Below, piece by piece: positions 11,418-26,170 of a DNA stretch of 64,000 bases. Origin of the DNA: Asterias rubens. Taxonomy: Eukaryota > Echinodermata > Asteroidea > Forcipulatida > Asteriidae. Where the stretch lies: NCBI RefSeq assembly GCF_902459465.1, contig NC_047071.1, positions 9,502,002 through 9,566,001 on the forward strand, given 5' to 3'. The first letter of the stretch is position 1; every line of letters starts with the position of its first letter. Made by a program: the position numbers and the translations under genes. The notes beneath the pieces were generated by a model. That model was not told where the DNA came from. It did no database searches and saw only the letters and a program-made list of their open reading frames with translations.

Positions 11418-14400
11418 ATGGATGAGGAGGAGGGATATATGATTGGTGAAGAAGAGGAGGAAGAGGATGATATTGGTTCGAGTGATTTTGAGGGACATTT
11501 TGAGATGGAAGATGAAGAAGGTTCTTCGCACCGCGATCAGCAAGACGATGATTTTCACTATGAAGTTTTAACTCCCGACGACAATGTACAACTCATGGTA
11601 GACACAATTCGAGAAGTAAATGCTGTTGTTGAAGTGAGTGATTGATTGAATGTAACTAAATGCAAACAGCATAACAACCACAATATACTATTTTTTTAGT
11701 ATGGTGTTATTTGTTGCTGTTTTAATTCAAATTATGAGACATGATGAATTCATAAATATTATTTTATTTTATAATTATATCCTCCCCTTACCAGTTTTCA
11801 CGCTATTAAATATTATGCCTTTTTCTTTGAATTGGGAAAACAATAATGATGCCTTATATCAACTGATGCCCTAATTACCTTTTTTGTTAATATGAAGTAT
11901 GCAAACATATTTTAAAACTTGATGGACATTGAAATGTTCACACTACACACCGATCTTCGATGACTTCAACTGGAACTGGCCCCATTTGTTTTGAGTTTTT
12001 CCTGTTTTCACGGCAAACAAGAAAGCATGGTTTACCAGTAAGGCCATACATGGAAGAAACATCTACAGTGACTACAAGTGTTCTTTGAGACTCTGTGTAT
12101 GCCTCTATAGCCAGCAGTTGTCTTAGTTTTATTCAAAATATTTTTTTATGATATTTTAAAATTACCATGGTAATTTGCAAAAAATAACAAAAATAAATAA
12201 TTTAATAAAAAGTGTGAATAATCATTGGCTTTCAATTTTTAGTTATTTTTTCCCCCTTTTTTTTCTCTTAAAATTTATAATACATGTAAAGCCTATAAAT
12301 AAACAGTGATAATTGAATCAACAAGCTGATTGTTTAAATTTTAATATTAATAATAATATTGATCGGAGGGTTAAAAAAAAATCTCAAAAAATATTAGAAA
12401 ATGATATAAGGCACATGGCTTCTTTAAGCCTCTGTATTTTTTTTCCAGAATGCTCAGCAAAAAATTCAGTCACATCATTTGATCATCATGAATTGTGAAT
12501 TGAAATAGTGTTTGATGAAACTTTTTCGGTGGGCAAATATTTTTATATGGCCTCAACATTATGACATATTTTTGTACCTTGTAGAAATGCCTAAAATACC
12601 AAACTTTTTGCATTTACAAGTGCAAATATCCATTGGAGCCTTACATGTACGTGTTTCTAAGTTTTGGTCAAGGGAGAGGAGACTCTTTGCTTGGCAAATA
12701 AAACCACACAATTTTTATCTAGGGACTATTTACATCGCGCACAGAGAGGTAAAAGACATGCCACGATTTTAGGGACACCTCGAAAACAGGACCTCCTACG
12801 ATATATTAATTACTATTTAGAAATAGAATTAAGAAAGTCAAGTGGAAACACTTGACTTGAATTTGAAAGTTACAAAAACAGATTAGAACGAAAGTAATAG
12901 AAGTACAGTCAGTAGTGTCTGTGTGAAGCATTTTGAAATCGTCAACATTTTTCCTGAAAATGTGTACAACAAGGCTACATTACTAGCTAGGAGTAGTATA
13001 CATCATACCCTTGTGTTGTGCACTTTTCAACATTACTCATTTAGGTTCAAAATTATCTGCTCACCTGTCTGACCTTCCTTGCTGAAACGATTTTGAAAAT
13101 TTATATTATTTTTTGGCAACACCAACATTCTTACATTGTCATGATTGTTAGCGGGTTAAACTTGTCAATTGTGTTCTTTTAGTTTTATCTATTAATTATT
13201 ATTACTACTCTATCTAATTTATATTTACAAAGGCAAAAAAAATCACTGCATGCGCAGTAGTGACTGTTCATTCTGTACGTACTAGGCCTAATCTAATTCT
13301 AAGAATTTAAACTGTGAAAAATGTTTGACTTATTTGTTTGGTGCCATACATTTGTATGTTGTCATTGTGACTTTGTATTCACAAGATCATTGAACTTTGA
13401 ATATGTGAATCTGAATCAGCTCAGTCAGAGCTTTTTATGTCAGACTCTTAGTCTTATTCTACTGAGCTGAGTTCACACACACTATTATCCGCCAGAATAA
13501 TTGAGAGTAGGCCTGGGCGAATAATTTGAATATCCGGTTAATGGCGAAAAGGTTTTCCTATCCGTAACCGCGAATGCCTTTTTTTTCTTCACCGGATATC
13601 CGCATAGGGCGCGAATACCTATTTATAAACCGGATAGTTCTGTAATGACAACCAAGTAACCGGATATTCTTTTAATATCTGAATATCCGCGGACGTCGGG
13701 CGACAACTGATAGGAATCTCTTGTCTGAATCCTTATGAAACTTCTATTAAGACAGCATAAAATAGCATAAATAAAGTATTTAACTATGCTCACCTCCGTT
13801 AAGAGTTAAAACAATGACATTTCTGACGTAATTTGTGTAAATATTACGAAAGTTTTCCTTCACGTAGAGTCAATCACGACCAAACGAAAAAAGCAAATCG
13901 CCATCTTTAAATTAGATCCGGTTATTTTTATGAATGAACCGAGTGACACTGTCTAAAACTAATATCAATCCGCCCATACAATCTCATTCACAAACGAACA
14001 GCGGCGAAAAAACTATTCGAATATCCGGTTAATTTCGGATAGTTGGCCAGCGGTATCCGAATATCAAAATTTCACTATTCGCCCAGCACTAATTGAGAGC
14101 CACAACAAACATTGGCAAATGAGGAAAGGGAAAGGTAAACTTTCAATTGATATTTTCAGTCTCGTAGTTCTGTCTTGAAGTTGTCCTCTATTTTTTAAAA
14201 TTATATTGTACAGTAGCTACATGTAAACAAATACGCCTATTTAGTCTATTTAGCCGGAGGGTTACGAGCTACTTTCGAACGGGAATTTGGTCCAACACAT
14301 ACAATTTTGACAGCTAGACACCAGATTTGCTCACTTTTTACCACTTTGGAAAATCAGACAGATTCTAAGGACATGAGCTTGATCCTCAATGTCTAATGCA

Positions 14401-17400
14401 TCCTTTCATAACACTCAAAACACCATTTGAGGAAATATTTTGAAGAAAAATTACAAAAACTTCCCAGAACCCGGAGCGAAACGGCACAAATTTCCCAAGG
14501 TGATATGTTAAACCTTCAGAGCCAACACTCAAACAAAAGAGGTTTCACATGTATGGTTGTACTATACCCGCACGTTTACTATTTATTATACATGTATGTA
14601 GTCTCCTGACGATGACTAGAGCAAGCTAGTCGAAACGTTGAGACCAATTTCAGAACTGACTCCGCGGCAGTACAGTTAATTACGATCCTATAAGCTAAAG
14701 TAGTAGTCCAGTCTAATTTCTATACCATCCGCCCTGGTAATAGTTAATAAACAGGACAGTTCTTTTCAGAACTGAGAAGTCTCCCGACCCTCCGATTATC
14801 TACTCCACGGCAGTAGAATAAAGCAAGACAGTTCCCTAAGAACAACTCTACCTGGCAAGTAGATACACACATGGTGTTACCGCAAACCAAAAATATATAT
14901 TGATACCTCACCATTCAATGCCTCAAATCCTATATATGTATGTACATGTAGTTCTTCCTATTGCGAAGGATTGTTCTTTGCTAAACTAGAAACTACTTTT
15001 TCAGTCCGTTAAAAAAGAGAGTCTACATGTATACTGTCATGTCATTGCAAATACACACCGGGGGCACATGAGAAAAATTGGGGACATCATGAAACTTACT
15101 AGGCCTACTGGTGGAACTTTTATTTCAGTACATTTCAGTTAAAAGTATAATGTAATACACAACATTTTGCAAATTGAATTACAGTAGAACAATTCAAGAA
15201 ACAATACTGTAGTGACTCTGCCCCCTGTATATCATTGTATATAGAGCACTCTTTTGTCCAATATTATAAATAAGAAAAAAATAATGATTGTATTTAAAAT
15301 GCAAGCCCAAATTCTTATATTTCTGAACCACCATGATAATATTATAAGACTTATCATTAAAAAAACAAAATTTGACATTCATGATCTTACAGTTGAACTA
15401 CAGTGGCTTCCTTGTGCATTAAGAACAATGCAGTAATAGAGATTGTAATTTTGTTATCACAGTAATAAATATAACATTGCTTCCTTTTTTTCAGTGTTAA
15501 GATTTTTTTCGAAAAACAAAGTTTTATAGCTTTTATTGTCACACAAAGAGAGCACAGACCCATGTTTTCCAAACATTTCCCAATAAATGGACTGTACGCT
15601 ACAAGAGACAGCGAACGCTAGAGAGCACTTTGCACAATCTTCGAAGATGGCCCATGTTTTTTAAGATCGCACAAGCATATATACAAAGTTTGCCGTGTAA
15701 AAAAGACTGTACTTTCAAGAGACTTGTTCTGTGGGGACCGATTCCCTTTGTGCATGTTTGTACACAGTTAGCAAAATGCTATACCAAATGTATCAGTTTT
15801 GTTGCCATGGTTGCTATTCAAAAATAATTAATGTACTGCTCAAATATTATTTAGCATTCAGTGTGCACAACTGTTCAGTCAAAATATTTGCTGTCACAAT
15901 AGCAAGGCAAGATAGTTTGGCCAGACCAATCTAAGTACAGTTCTGTACCATGACTACAATACATGTAGATGAACAATTTTGTGAGACAGTGATACTAGTC
16001 TGTACATGTACAGTACATGTATACATACGGGGTACATGAACACCCCAATAAATGTAATAAGGCCAACCTGTACACGACGCATGTACAGTATGTGTACAAA
16101 TGTACATACATGTACATGTATGTGTGTATTATGTTGGACGCTGATACTTTTAGAAAATTTAATCTTTGTTTATCCCCCCCCCCCAACCCCGACCATGTAC
16201 ACTCTTGACCTGTATCCAGACCTTCTTTTTTGAGGAGCGCGCTCGCGCTCCTACCGCGCTCCTGGGGCTGTTTTCAGGTGCGCGATCGACAGCGCTCCTC
16301 TTCGATCATTGCAGTGTATTTTATTTATAACACAAAAGCAGATTTCACGTCAGTCGTTGTTACTTTGCGTGCGACAATAAATAAAAGAAACATTGAACGC
16401 TAGAGGTCGCTTTGGAACGATGCACTAGCGTGATATTAAACGCCCTCTATTGGTAAAATCTACGCGAACCAGCAATAAACGCATTGAGACAAGACTCGAC
16501 GTGTCACGTGCGAGTTTTCGCGCATTTCCAGGCGGCGCAAATGCGAGGGCGAAGCGCATACCGTCGGCGTACGTAGCTCAATAAAACATCTGTTGTGCAA
16601 TCTCGAGATTGAGTAGCGCAATTAACAGATTGCTAGTGCAATACTAGAACTACTACTGTACTAGATCAACCATGGATCAACGACGTATTTTCTCGTAAGA
16701 AAATGTGTATTTTCTAATGCTTTATATCAAATGTGAAAACATTTTAGAAAAAAAGGAAACATTAAACATAAAACCTTAAAATCGTGCGGTATTTTGTCAC
16801 ACGGGAGTGGGATCGGGGTTGTTTTATTTTATTTTGTCTGTACGTTTTGTTTTATTTGTGTACGTCCGAGTCCGATCCGACCTGACCATTTTAGTAATCA
16901 TTTTGATGTTGATGACATTTTGATGTCACTGCCCTGTAATTTTTACATTGCTTTCAATTTACAGACTACAACTGTCAGCAGTTCTGTCGGTTTGAATGGT
17001 TTTGCGCGATTGGCCAATTGTGCAGGAATGGTTTTGCGCGATAGGCCGATTGTGCAGGAATTGTTTGGCGCGATCGGCCGATGTGTGCAGGGGCCGAATT
17101 CACATTCACAAAGATGTAAGATTGATCGTAATTGCAAATTAATCGTAGTTGCTAACTAAAGTGTGATGTCACAATATATGTCGATACTGAAAATTTGTCT
17201 TGCAATGAATTTATAATCTGACATATGTAACCCTTTTTTTTTCTTTTTTTTCCTTTCTTTTTTACATCACTTCACATGTAATGTACATGGTGTGTGTAGA
17301 CCTACATGTACATAGGATTCGAACTGCCTCTAGCTGCCGGGCAACCTCGGTAGTCTAGTTGGTAAGACACTGCTCTAGAATTGCAAGGGTCGTGGGTTCG

Positions 17401-20400
17401 AATCCCACCCGAGTAACATGCCTGTGATATTTTTTTCACAGGACTCGGGAAAGTACTGAGTATACAGTGCTAACACACATCGGTGTATGGGTAAAAACCA
17501 AAATTAATATTCTTTATCCCCGATGCAAATTTAACATCTATTATGTACACATCACATCCTCCATGCACATAATGCATACATACATGTATGCCTACAGATT
17601 GTACATGTTTTGTTTTGTTTATAAATGCAAGTGACTTATGCGTCCATAAGAAGTATTTTGATACAAATGTTGTTATAAAATGTAAATGTGCCACTCACAT
17701 ATTTTTGTGTGCGAAAAGCTTGTCATCTAAAAGGACTGATGGTACATGTACTTTATTGCTTCTGAAAATCCTGATCATAGAAAATTTGTACTTTGTACTA
17801 CAAGTACATTGTACATTGCAGGGCTGTATGCTTCGTTTTTGAAAGGGTAAGGGCACCAAGGCATTTTCATCTTGGTAAAGGGCACCCTATGATGAAATTG
17901 CAAATTTGTACTGGAGCATTTCAAGGGCACCAAGGCAATGACCAGGGGACACGGAGGCAATCGCCTCCGATGCCTCCGTGAAGTATCAGACCTGCATTGT
18001 AACTGTGTGTAAAATGTGTTTTTTTGTTTTTGTTTTTTTAAGACAAGTTTACCAGGATTTTACTTGTTGTATCCCAAATACCAAGTCATTAGGCCTACAA
18101 CAAGTACACTTCACATAAACATGTATTGTACCTCTGCACTGGTGTACTACTATATGTACACGTACATGTACATGTACATGTAGGTACATGCATACATACA
18201 AATGCAAAATGCATGTACAAACATGTACACCATACACTGTGTGGCATGTGTGGGTATAAACTGGGGAATGACTTTATATGGAGAATGACTACATGTATTT
18301 ACCATGTAAATGCACTTTTTACATTGTGTACATTGTGTGTACATTGTGTGTACACTTGTGCAGTTCACTAACATTTAACTGCAACACTAGGACTGTGCAC
18401 CATAAACACAGAGTGTATTGCATAATTGCATTGTATGATAAATGTAATACAAAGTGAAATACAATCATGACAATGTAATACATAAAATGTAATTTACAAT
18501 GTAAAATACATGTAGTGAAGGTTATAGTACATGTACAACACAGAGCAAGATGACTATTATCATGTACCATTTCTTCCTCTTAGGGTAAACACGTACAAAT
18601 TATATCTTCCAGTACACACTGCTAATCCACCAATCAGATGCTCGAATTGGAGGGTGGTATAAAAACATACTTCCTCTGTATTTATTGCACAAAGCGTATT
18701 GTGAGTGTTAACTGGTTAATGCGTCGCGCTCTGTATACGGACAGTGCAAAAAATTACATTATAAAATTTGTGCGCTCCATTGCTGTGTGTCGCGAAAAGC
18801 ATTCTGAAATTTTAAACTTGCGCTTTGCACGTGAGACTGGAAGATAAACTCGTTATCATGTACGCTTGTGAAGTCCGAAAAAATATAGCGCTTCTGCGTC
18901 ACATATCCAACTCGGGCTTCAGCAAGCTGCTGTACTTGTCTGGTCCTGTGTCTGTTTAGCTTGCAACTTAAATTACTGGTCTGGCATGTCTGGGGCCTGC
19001 AGTCCAATGTTAATTTTGAGCCCGGCTCAAATGAAATTATCAATTTCCTGCCAAGGTACATGTATTGCATTGACTTCTCCCCCAAGAATAGTAATTATTT
19101 TGCTTTTAAAAAAGATTTCACCTGAAGCTACACACACAGTGTACAGTGTGCATATTTTGTAGCTTCCTTCCTTGTTCCTGTGGAAGCGTAAAATGTTCCG
19201 TACAACATTACACCTGTACAGAGCATTTTTTAACTTAAAAGTTATGAATCTAACTGATTTTCTTGTGTTCGCTTTTTTTTGGGGGGGGGGGCAGTGAGGG
19301 CAGTGAGGGCAAGTTGATTGCCACATGACTCGCCTGATTGCCTGGGGCTCAATTCCTAGTGCTGCTTAACTTTTAAAAAGCAAACTTTGGTGCTAATTAA
19401 ATATTTTATAGCAGAAAAATTTCCTTTAAAAGTACATGTTAGCGGGGAAGCTGCATATTACACAGATTTTTAAACAAGAAAGTCAGGCGGTCAGCTGACG
19501 TGTTCACCATGTATATTTACATTGTAACTTCATTCATGTTCATATTTAAGCACCAGAAGGTTTACATGTACATGTACATGTAAGTAGACTTTTCATGCAC
19601 AATTTATCGTTAGCAGTGCAAGGAGACTTGTGTGCAGTAAAAAACGAGTTTAGTAACTAGACCAACTCGGTCAGTTAAAATATCCTGGAAAACCCTACTA
19701 ATAACTTTCCGTCCCTCAACAAATTTTGAAATCTAAGTTGTAACAACAAAATTGTAGACCTCACCTGGGATTTGAACCAGGGACCTCCAACTCCAGAGGC
19801 AAACAGTTACACGTATGTATATATATGTACACATGTACAGTAATGCCATTTTGATACATGCACATGTAACATGCTGATGCAGCGCCAAGAAATTGGGTCC
19901 TGGTGCAGTTTTAATTGTTTGTGACTCAACGGAACAGTTTTTGTAAAGTATTTTTAAGAACATTGCCTATACATTTTTAGGTTTTACCCATAGATACAGT
20001 GTATGCCTCATATGGAACAATTACTCGTGAATTTTTCTTTTGTACTAGTCAGCACAACTTTTAAAACACAATTTTCTTCTAATTTTATTTCCCCTTTACC
20101 TTTTCTACATTGCAGATTCCTGCAACGGTCACCAGAATTCTTCTGAACCATTTCAAATGGGACAAAGAGAAGCTAATGGAGAGGTTCTACAGTGAAGACC
20201 AGGATAAGCTGTTCAGCGAGGCACATGTCGTCAGTCCATACAAGAAAACACCAGGAAGGCACTCAAACAGGGTAAGGAAGGGATGTCCACTGTAGACTGG
20301 GCCCCTGTCTTTATCCGCAAGGATAAAGACAGGTACCAGCTATTCAGATCCAGTGATTCCATTGGGTATAATGATACCATTGGATAAATGCAGTGACTGA

Positions 20401-23400
20401 AAGCTACCGTAGCTGGGTTTGTTTTGATTGGTCTGACTCACCTCGGTTGGCCAATCAAAACACAGATATGGAAAGCTAATTACTTTCGGTCGTCTGCACG
20501 TGTGTGTCCACGTGTGTGGTAGTATGTATACAGTACATGCATGGTGGATACGGTACTTGCTTGGCAATGTTGGTGCAGAATGTTGAGTGTATCTCTATGA
20601 GAGGTCAAAGGTCAAACCACACGCCGGTTTGTGGCCGGTCTCTGGCGTTATTCACGAGCCTCGAAGAATGACGTCAGACGTTCAGGCTATGTCCACTGTG
20701 ACTCTGACCCAAGACTGAGTCCTTTTGTGTTCTCTCATGTCCCATCATTGGGAAATTCCACATTGATTTGCACAAAAGTGTGGCATGGAAGGAAACGTCA
20801 TTCATGACATTGGGTTAACAAAATGAAGTACATCTACAGTGTACATTGCATTTGTCTGCAGACATTCACATGCCTGGAACGTCATCTTTTAAAGTGCGAC
20901 TTGGGCCATTTTCATTTTGCAGAGGGCACTTCTGCTGGAAAATCTTAAAGTCTACAATGTGCACATGTGGGTGTATGGGAAAATTTTGAAGGGGCAGCAA
21001 GGCCAAGACCAGTGGATTTTGGTTTAAGAAAGAAGATCTGTGTACGAATAAACAGTCGAATAGGCCTAGTTATTTTAGGAAACATGATGAGATGTGTATA
21101 AATCTTCAAAATTTGAGGACAGATAAAATTAATTTGCTGATTGTATTCTACATGATACCCTCGGACTAGGCAAAGTTTGTCAACCGAAAACACGAAAATT
21201 TGCTAAGCATGAAATTTCTTCCTTGATAAAAACAGGATTACCAACCAAATTTCCATTTGTTGCATATTGCGTGTTACTGGTATTCAGCTGTTGTTTGCTT
21301 ATCCGGAAAAAATCATGTGTAAGTTTGGTGTAAATTTGGTTGGTTGTCCTGTTTTTATCAAGGAAGAAATCTCATGCTAAGCAAATTGTTGTGCTTAGCA
21401 GCTCTATGAAATTGGGCCGAGATGTGCAGGCCCTGTGGTCTTGTTTGTTTCCCCCAAAGTTCATGAAGCTCAAGCCCTGTATCATCATACAATGTACACT
21501 AACATTGATCATCATACATGTGTACATTGGTGTTGCACATTGTTTACTTCTAGGTGGCAACAAGGTCATCTGGACCCGTCTTAGAACCCTGTGAGATCTG
21601 CTGCAGGAACGTTATTAGCACTGTAAGTTTTTACGATTACAAGGTATTGTAGCTCGAGCATTCTTGCACAACGCGGAACCCACATGTTCCAAACAATTTT
21701 AACTTTCAAACTGACCTGGATAATTGAATGGACACTTTAAATGTAGCTTATAAATCTTGGAGGGTTCCAGAAATGTTGGACTCGGTTCTGGATCTGAAAA
21801 TGAACTTGGTTCTGAATCGGACCTGGGGCAGATTTGACAAAGCAATAAAATTCATTGCAAGGCAAATTTTCACTATTGCCATAGAAATTTGTATTGTTAC
21901 ATTACACTTTACATGTACATTATAGCAACTACGATTGATTTGCAGTTAAAAGTCCATCTTAGCTCTTTGTGAAATCAGTCCCAGGTTTCACTCTCAGCAA
22001 ATGCACACAATACATGTACGTAGACCAATGTATGTATTTTACAAAGTACAGAACTCTTGTTTTTAAAAATCGTTAGCTGCGGTTATGCGGGGGAACCAGG
22101 AACCCAATTTTTGACTACAATGTTTTAACTTGAGCTGTTCTTTGCACAGACTATGACGGGGTTAGAATGCGGTCATAGATTCTGTATGGACTGCTGGACG
22201 GAGTATCTCACAACGAAGATCATGGAAGAAGGAATGGGGCAGGTAAGTAGGTTCCTAGGACAGGTTTCTGCTACATGTAGCCCGAGTGAGCCATTTAGAG
22301 TATTTTTACTTAAAGGAACACGTTGCCTTTGTTCGGACGAGTTGGTCTATAAAAAGCGTTTGTAAAAAAAAAAAATTCAAATGCATAGGTATGGTTGGAA
22401 AGATGTTTTAAAAGTAGAATACAGTGATCCACACAAGTTTGCCTCGAAATTGCGTGGTTTTCCTTTTACTGTGCGAACTAACACGGTCGGCCATTTATGG
22501 GAGTCAAAAACTTGACTCCCATAAATGGCCGACCGTAATAGTCGACGAGGTAAAATGAAAACCGTTCAATTTCGAGGCATGTTTGTGTGGATTATTGTAT
22601 GCTACTTTTACAGCATCTTTCTACCTATATGCATTTTATAAAAAAATGGTTACGAACGCTTTTCAAAGACCAACTCGACCGATCCAAGGCAACATGTTTC
22701 TTTAAAGACACTGGACTCTATTTTGGTAATTGTCAAAGACCAGTGTTCTCACTTGGCACTTGGGTGTACATATATCTCAACGTGCATATAAGATAACAAA
22801 CCTGTGAAAATTTGAGCTCAATTGGTCGTCGAAGTTGCGAAATAATAATGAAAGAAAAAACATCCTTGTCACACGAAGTTGTGTGTGTTTAGATGATTGA
22901 TTTCGAGACCTCAAATTTTAAATCTGAGGTCTCAAAATCAAACTCGTGGAAAGTTACAAAACACTATTTTTGATCCAATTTCACTATTTTTAAAGTACTT
23001 TTTCCGTCGAAAATAGCACTTGAGCCGCTGAATATTTTTAGTTACAAATTATATTTGATTAAAATTCATACAATTAGCTACAAAATGATGCCTCATTTGT
23101 TACATTTGTGCCATGTTAAACTTTTGGCATGGAGGTTTACATTTCCATGGAACTGCCCTCAACCTGTGTAACGGTATCGTTTTGTTTTCTGTTCAATAGT
23201 GATTATAATTCCTACTGTCTCGTGGATTTTTTTCACAGAAATTTGAGTCCTTATTGTGATGACACAGCAGTGCGTGGTGTCCAAAGAAATAATGCTAAAC
23301 TCAACTGAAAATGAATTAAACATGTCTGAATGACTAGGCCTACATGATTATGTATTTTAATGAATACAGTACACCATACATTTGTACATGTACTGCATAC

Positions 23401-26109
23401 TGATAGCGATTCCAACCACATAATTGTTGCTTGTATTTGCATGCACACTGCAGTAATTTGACCTTGAACATGTCAGAGGAATTTGTAATTGAGGATGGTA
23501 ATAGCATCCTTGACGATGTTTGAGCCTGGGGTTCTGTGATGGACTGACGGTGAAACCTTTTCATAATGTTCCCGTACTAACTGTACACGTACATGTATGT
23601 AACCTACAATGTAACCATTTTTGTGTTTGACTTTCAGACGATATCATGTGCAGCTCATAGTTGCGACATTCTTGTTGACGATTACACTGTTATGTAAGTT
23701 TGTTTTCTCTGTGTGTTAAAGACACTGGATACTATTGGTAATTGTCAAAGACCAGTCTTCTCACTTGGTGTATCTCAACATGCATAAAATGACAAACCTG
23801 TGAAAAGTTGAGCTCCATTGGTCTTTGAAGTTGCGAGATACATGTAGTAATGAAAGAAAAAAACAACCTAGTCGCACAAAATTGTGTGCTCAGATGCTTG
23901 ATTTTGAGACCTCCAAATCTAATTCTGGGGTCTCAAAATCAAATTCGTGGAAAATTACTTCTTTCTCGAAAACTACGTTACTTCAGAGGGAGCCGTTTCT
24001 CACAATGTTTTTTACTATCAACAGCTCTGTATTGCTCTATTAGGTTTTATAAATGCTACATGTAGTATGTAATTATTTTGAGCAGTTACCAACAGTGTCC
24101 ACTGCCTTTAAAGGGAATACGTACCCTGTAGTTTGGGCAAAAACTTGGAAGCCGTTTCGGGAAAACTTGTTCACATAATACAATGTACCTGATACACTGT
24201 ACGCTACATTACAGTTGAAACAATGGATGAATAATATAATTAGGTATAAAACATCTATGAATAATATATAAATGTAATTGTCAAAATAACCAGAGAATTG
24301 CAGAGGAGATTTGTCATTTCAAACAGTTTGTATTGTAAGTGTCTGTCATGTATGTGGACAGAAATGATGAAAACCAGTGACTATCCAGTGACTATCCAAG
24401 TCTCACACATTTCCAAACATTTGTTGAAGTTGTTTGGTCCAGCAAACATTGATACATGTAAGAAAAAAATGCACACCCCCCCCCCCCCATCTAAAAAAAA
24501 AAAAAAGGATACACTATTTGATCTCTTGTATTCCGATTCCAGGAAACTAGTAAAAGATGCGAAGGTGAAGCTAAAATACCAGCATCTAATTACCAATAGC
24601 TTTGTGGAGTGCAATCGACTGATGCGTTGGTGTTCCGCACCAGACTGTCCCAATGCGTTCAAGGCTAGTCATCAAGAAGTACGGCCGGTCACTTGCAAAT
24701 GTGGCCATGTGTGTTGGTGAGTATAGACCCCTTGGGCAGCGTACTCACATGCACAAAAGAGGGTTGACACCAAAAGTTACGCGCGGTGTTCGGATGCGCG
24801 TTTTGTATTGTCTAAGAAATCAATAGCTCTCCCTTGCATAATGCAAAACGTTACAGATACGCTGAGCTCACGCTGAAGTTTTTACGCACAGGGAACAGCA
24901 ACATGTATTGTCCAATGATCTGCCTCCTTTTGGTAACGTCATACCCAATGGGTCTATTGGGAGGAGGGTCATAGAATAGTGGGTGGGAGGGGGTTATGAA
25001 TCCAGGAGTGGGGGAGGGAGGGTATTCGACCTTAATCAAACAAGTTTTGTGGCTTAGTGGCTCAGTGAACTGCGGGGTGGGGGTGCTGGGTAGTTGATTT
25101 CATAACCGTAACAATAACATACATGCACATGTACATGTCCTGGCTGGAAATCTGTTCACTAATTTTATCGGGTGTAAGTTTTATCCCAGCCAAAATATTT
25201 GTCAGTTATTTTGGGGGAAAAGAAACCATGGCCAATAGACCTTGGAAGTCTTCAAACAGGTTTAAAAAACCTTAATGAGTCCAGGGGTCGATTTCACAAA
25301 GAGTTACATGTAGGACTAGTCATAACTTAGGACTAGTCCTAGGAGATCCTAAAAACATATACATGTATGGTTGACTCGTCCTAACTCATCTTAGCTCTTT
25401 GTGAAATCCACCCTAGAATCCCAGTCCTGACACCGGTGTCCTTGAGCACTTACCTGTAATTGCCTACACTTTACCCAGGATTCAATGGGTACCTGTAAAG
25501 GCAGAGATGGTTCATGTGATTGATTTACTCCTTGATGTGCTACAAGTACGTAGTGATTACGGAAGTACGAAGTATGAAGTACGGGGTGATTATGTTCATT
25601 AGCCATGAGCATCAAAATTGGCAGCTACATGTACCAAGGGTACACAATATTATTAGTCATGTTAGTGGCGTTACATGTTATTATTTTTAAGTGTCGTAAA
25701 TACGACCACGTCACACCACTTTTCCATCATCTTGTTTTCAAGATTCTCACCATTGTATACAAATGTCTTCACAATACCGCTCCTAAATATCTCACCAGTC
25801 TCATCATGATTTACCAACCTGGAAGACCCGGCCTTTGCTCTGGTTCAGACAGTACACTCTTGGCAGTTCCAAGGTGCATTCCGCTGCTGGGGGATCGTGC
25901 TTTTTACGCCTGTATGCTCCGCGCCTTTTGAATTGTCTCCCTCATCAGCAGTTTTCAAGAAACATCTCAAAAGTTTCCTGTTCAATGACTGATTGCTTTG
26001 TCTGTTATCCCAAGATCAGTGCCATTATTTATTTACTTATTGTTTAGTTTCTTGTAAAGCGCTGGGCTACATGTAGCTCGTGTTAGAGTGCTATATAAAT
26101 GTCTCTTTA

Positions 26110-26170
<61 letters not shown>

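Larger units (their letters stand above)
11634..20115 (+). other. ARIH1 intron 1 (8.5 kb)
   Basis: No coding exon is seen on either strand. The intron contains a hAT-type element (13508-14091), a hammerhead-like relic (14601-14646), a tRNA-derived SINE (17341-17530), TACATGTA-rich stretches around 15950-16130 and 18120-18200, and a tRNA-like B box on the minus strand near 19750-19800 (ctgggatttgaaccaggga). It starts with GTGAGT and ends CATTGCAG. Confidence 0.8.

Noticed and set aside
17341..17420. Functional tRNA gene
   Set aside because: The T arm is perfect, but the anticodon stem has mismatches and the same sequence recurs with a SINE tail elsewhere.
25605..26047. Host gene before ARIH1 exon 7
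   Set aside because: It resembles the end of a LINE polyprotein, is frameshifted and carries the ATT tail.
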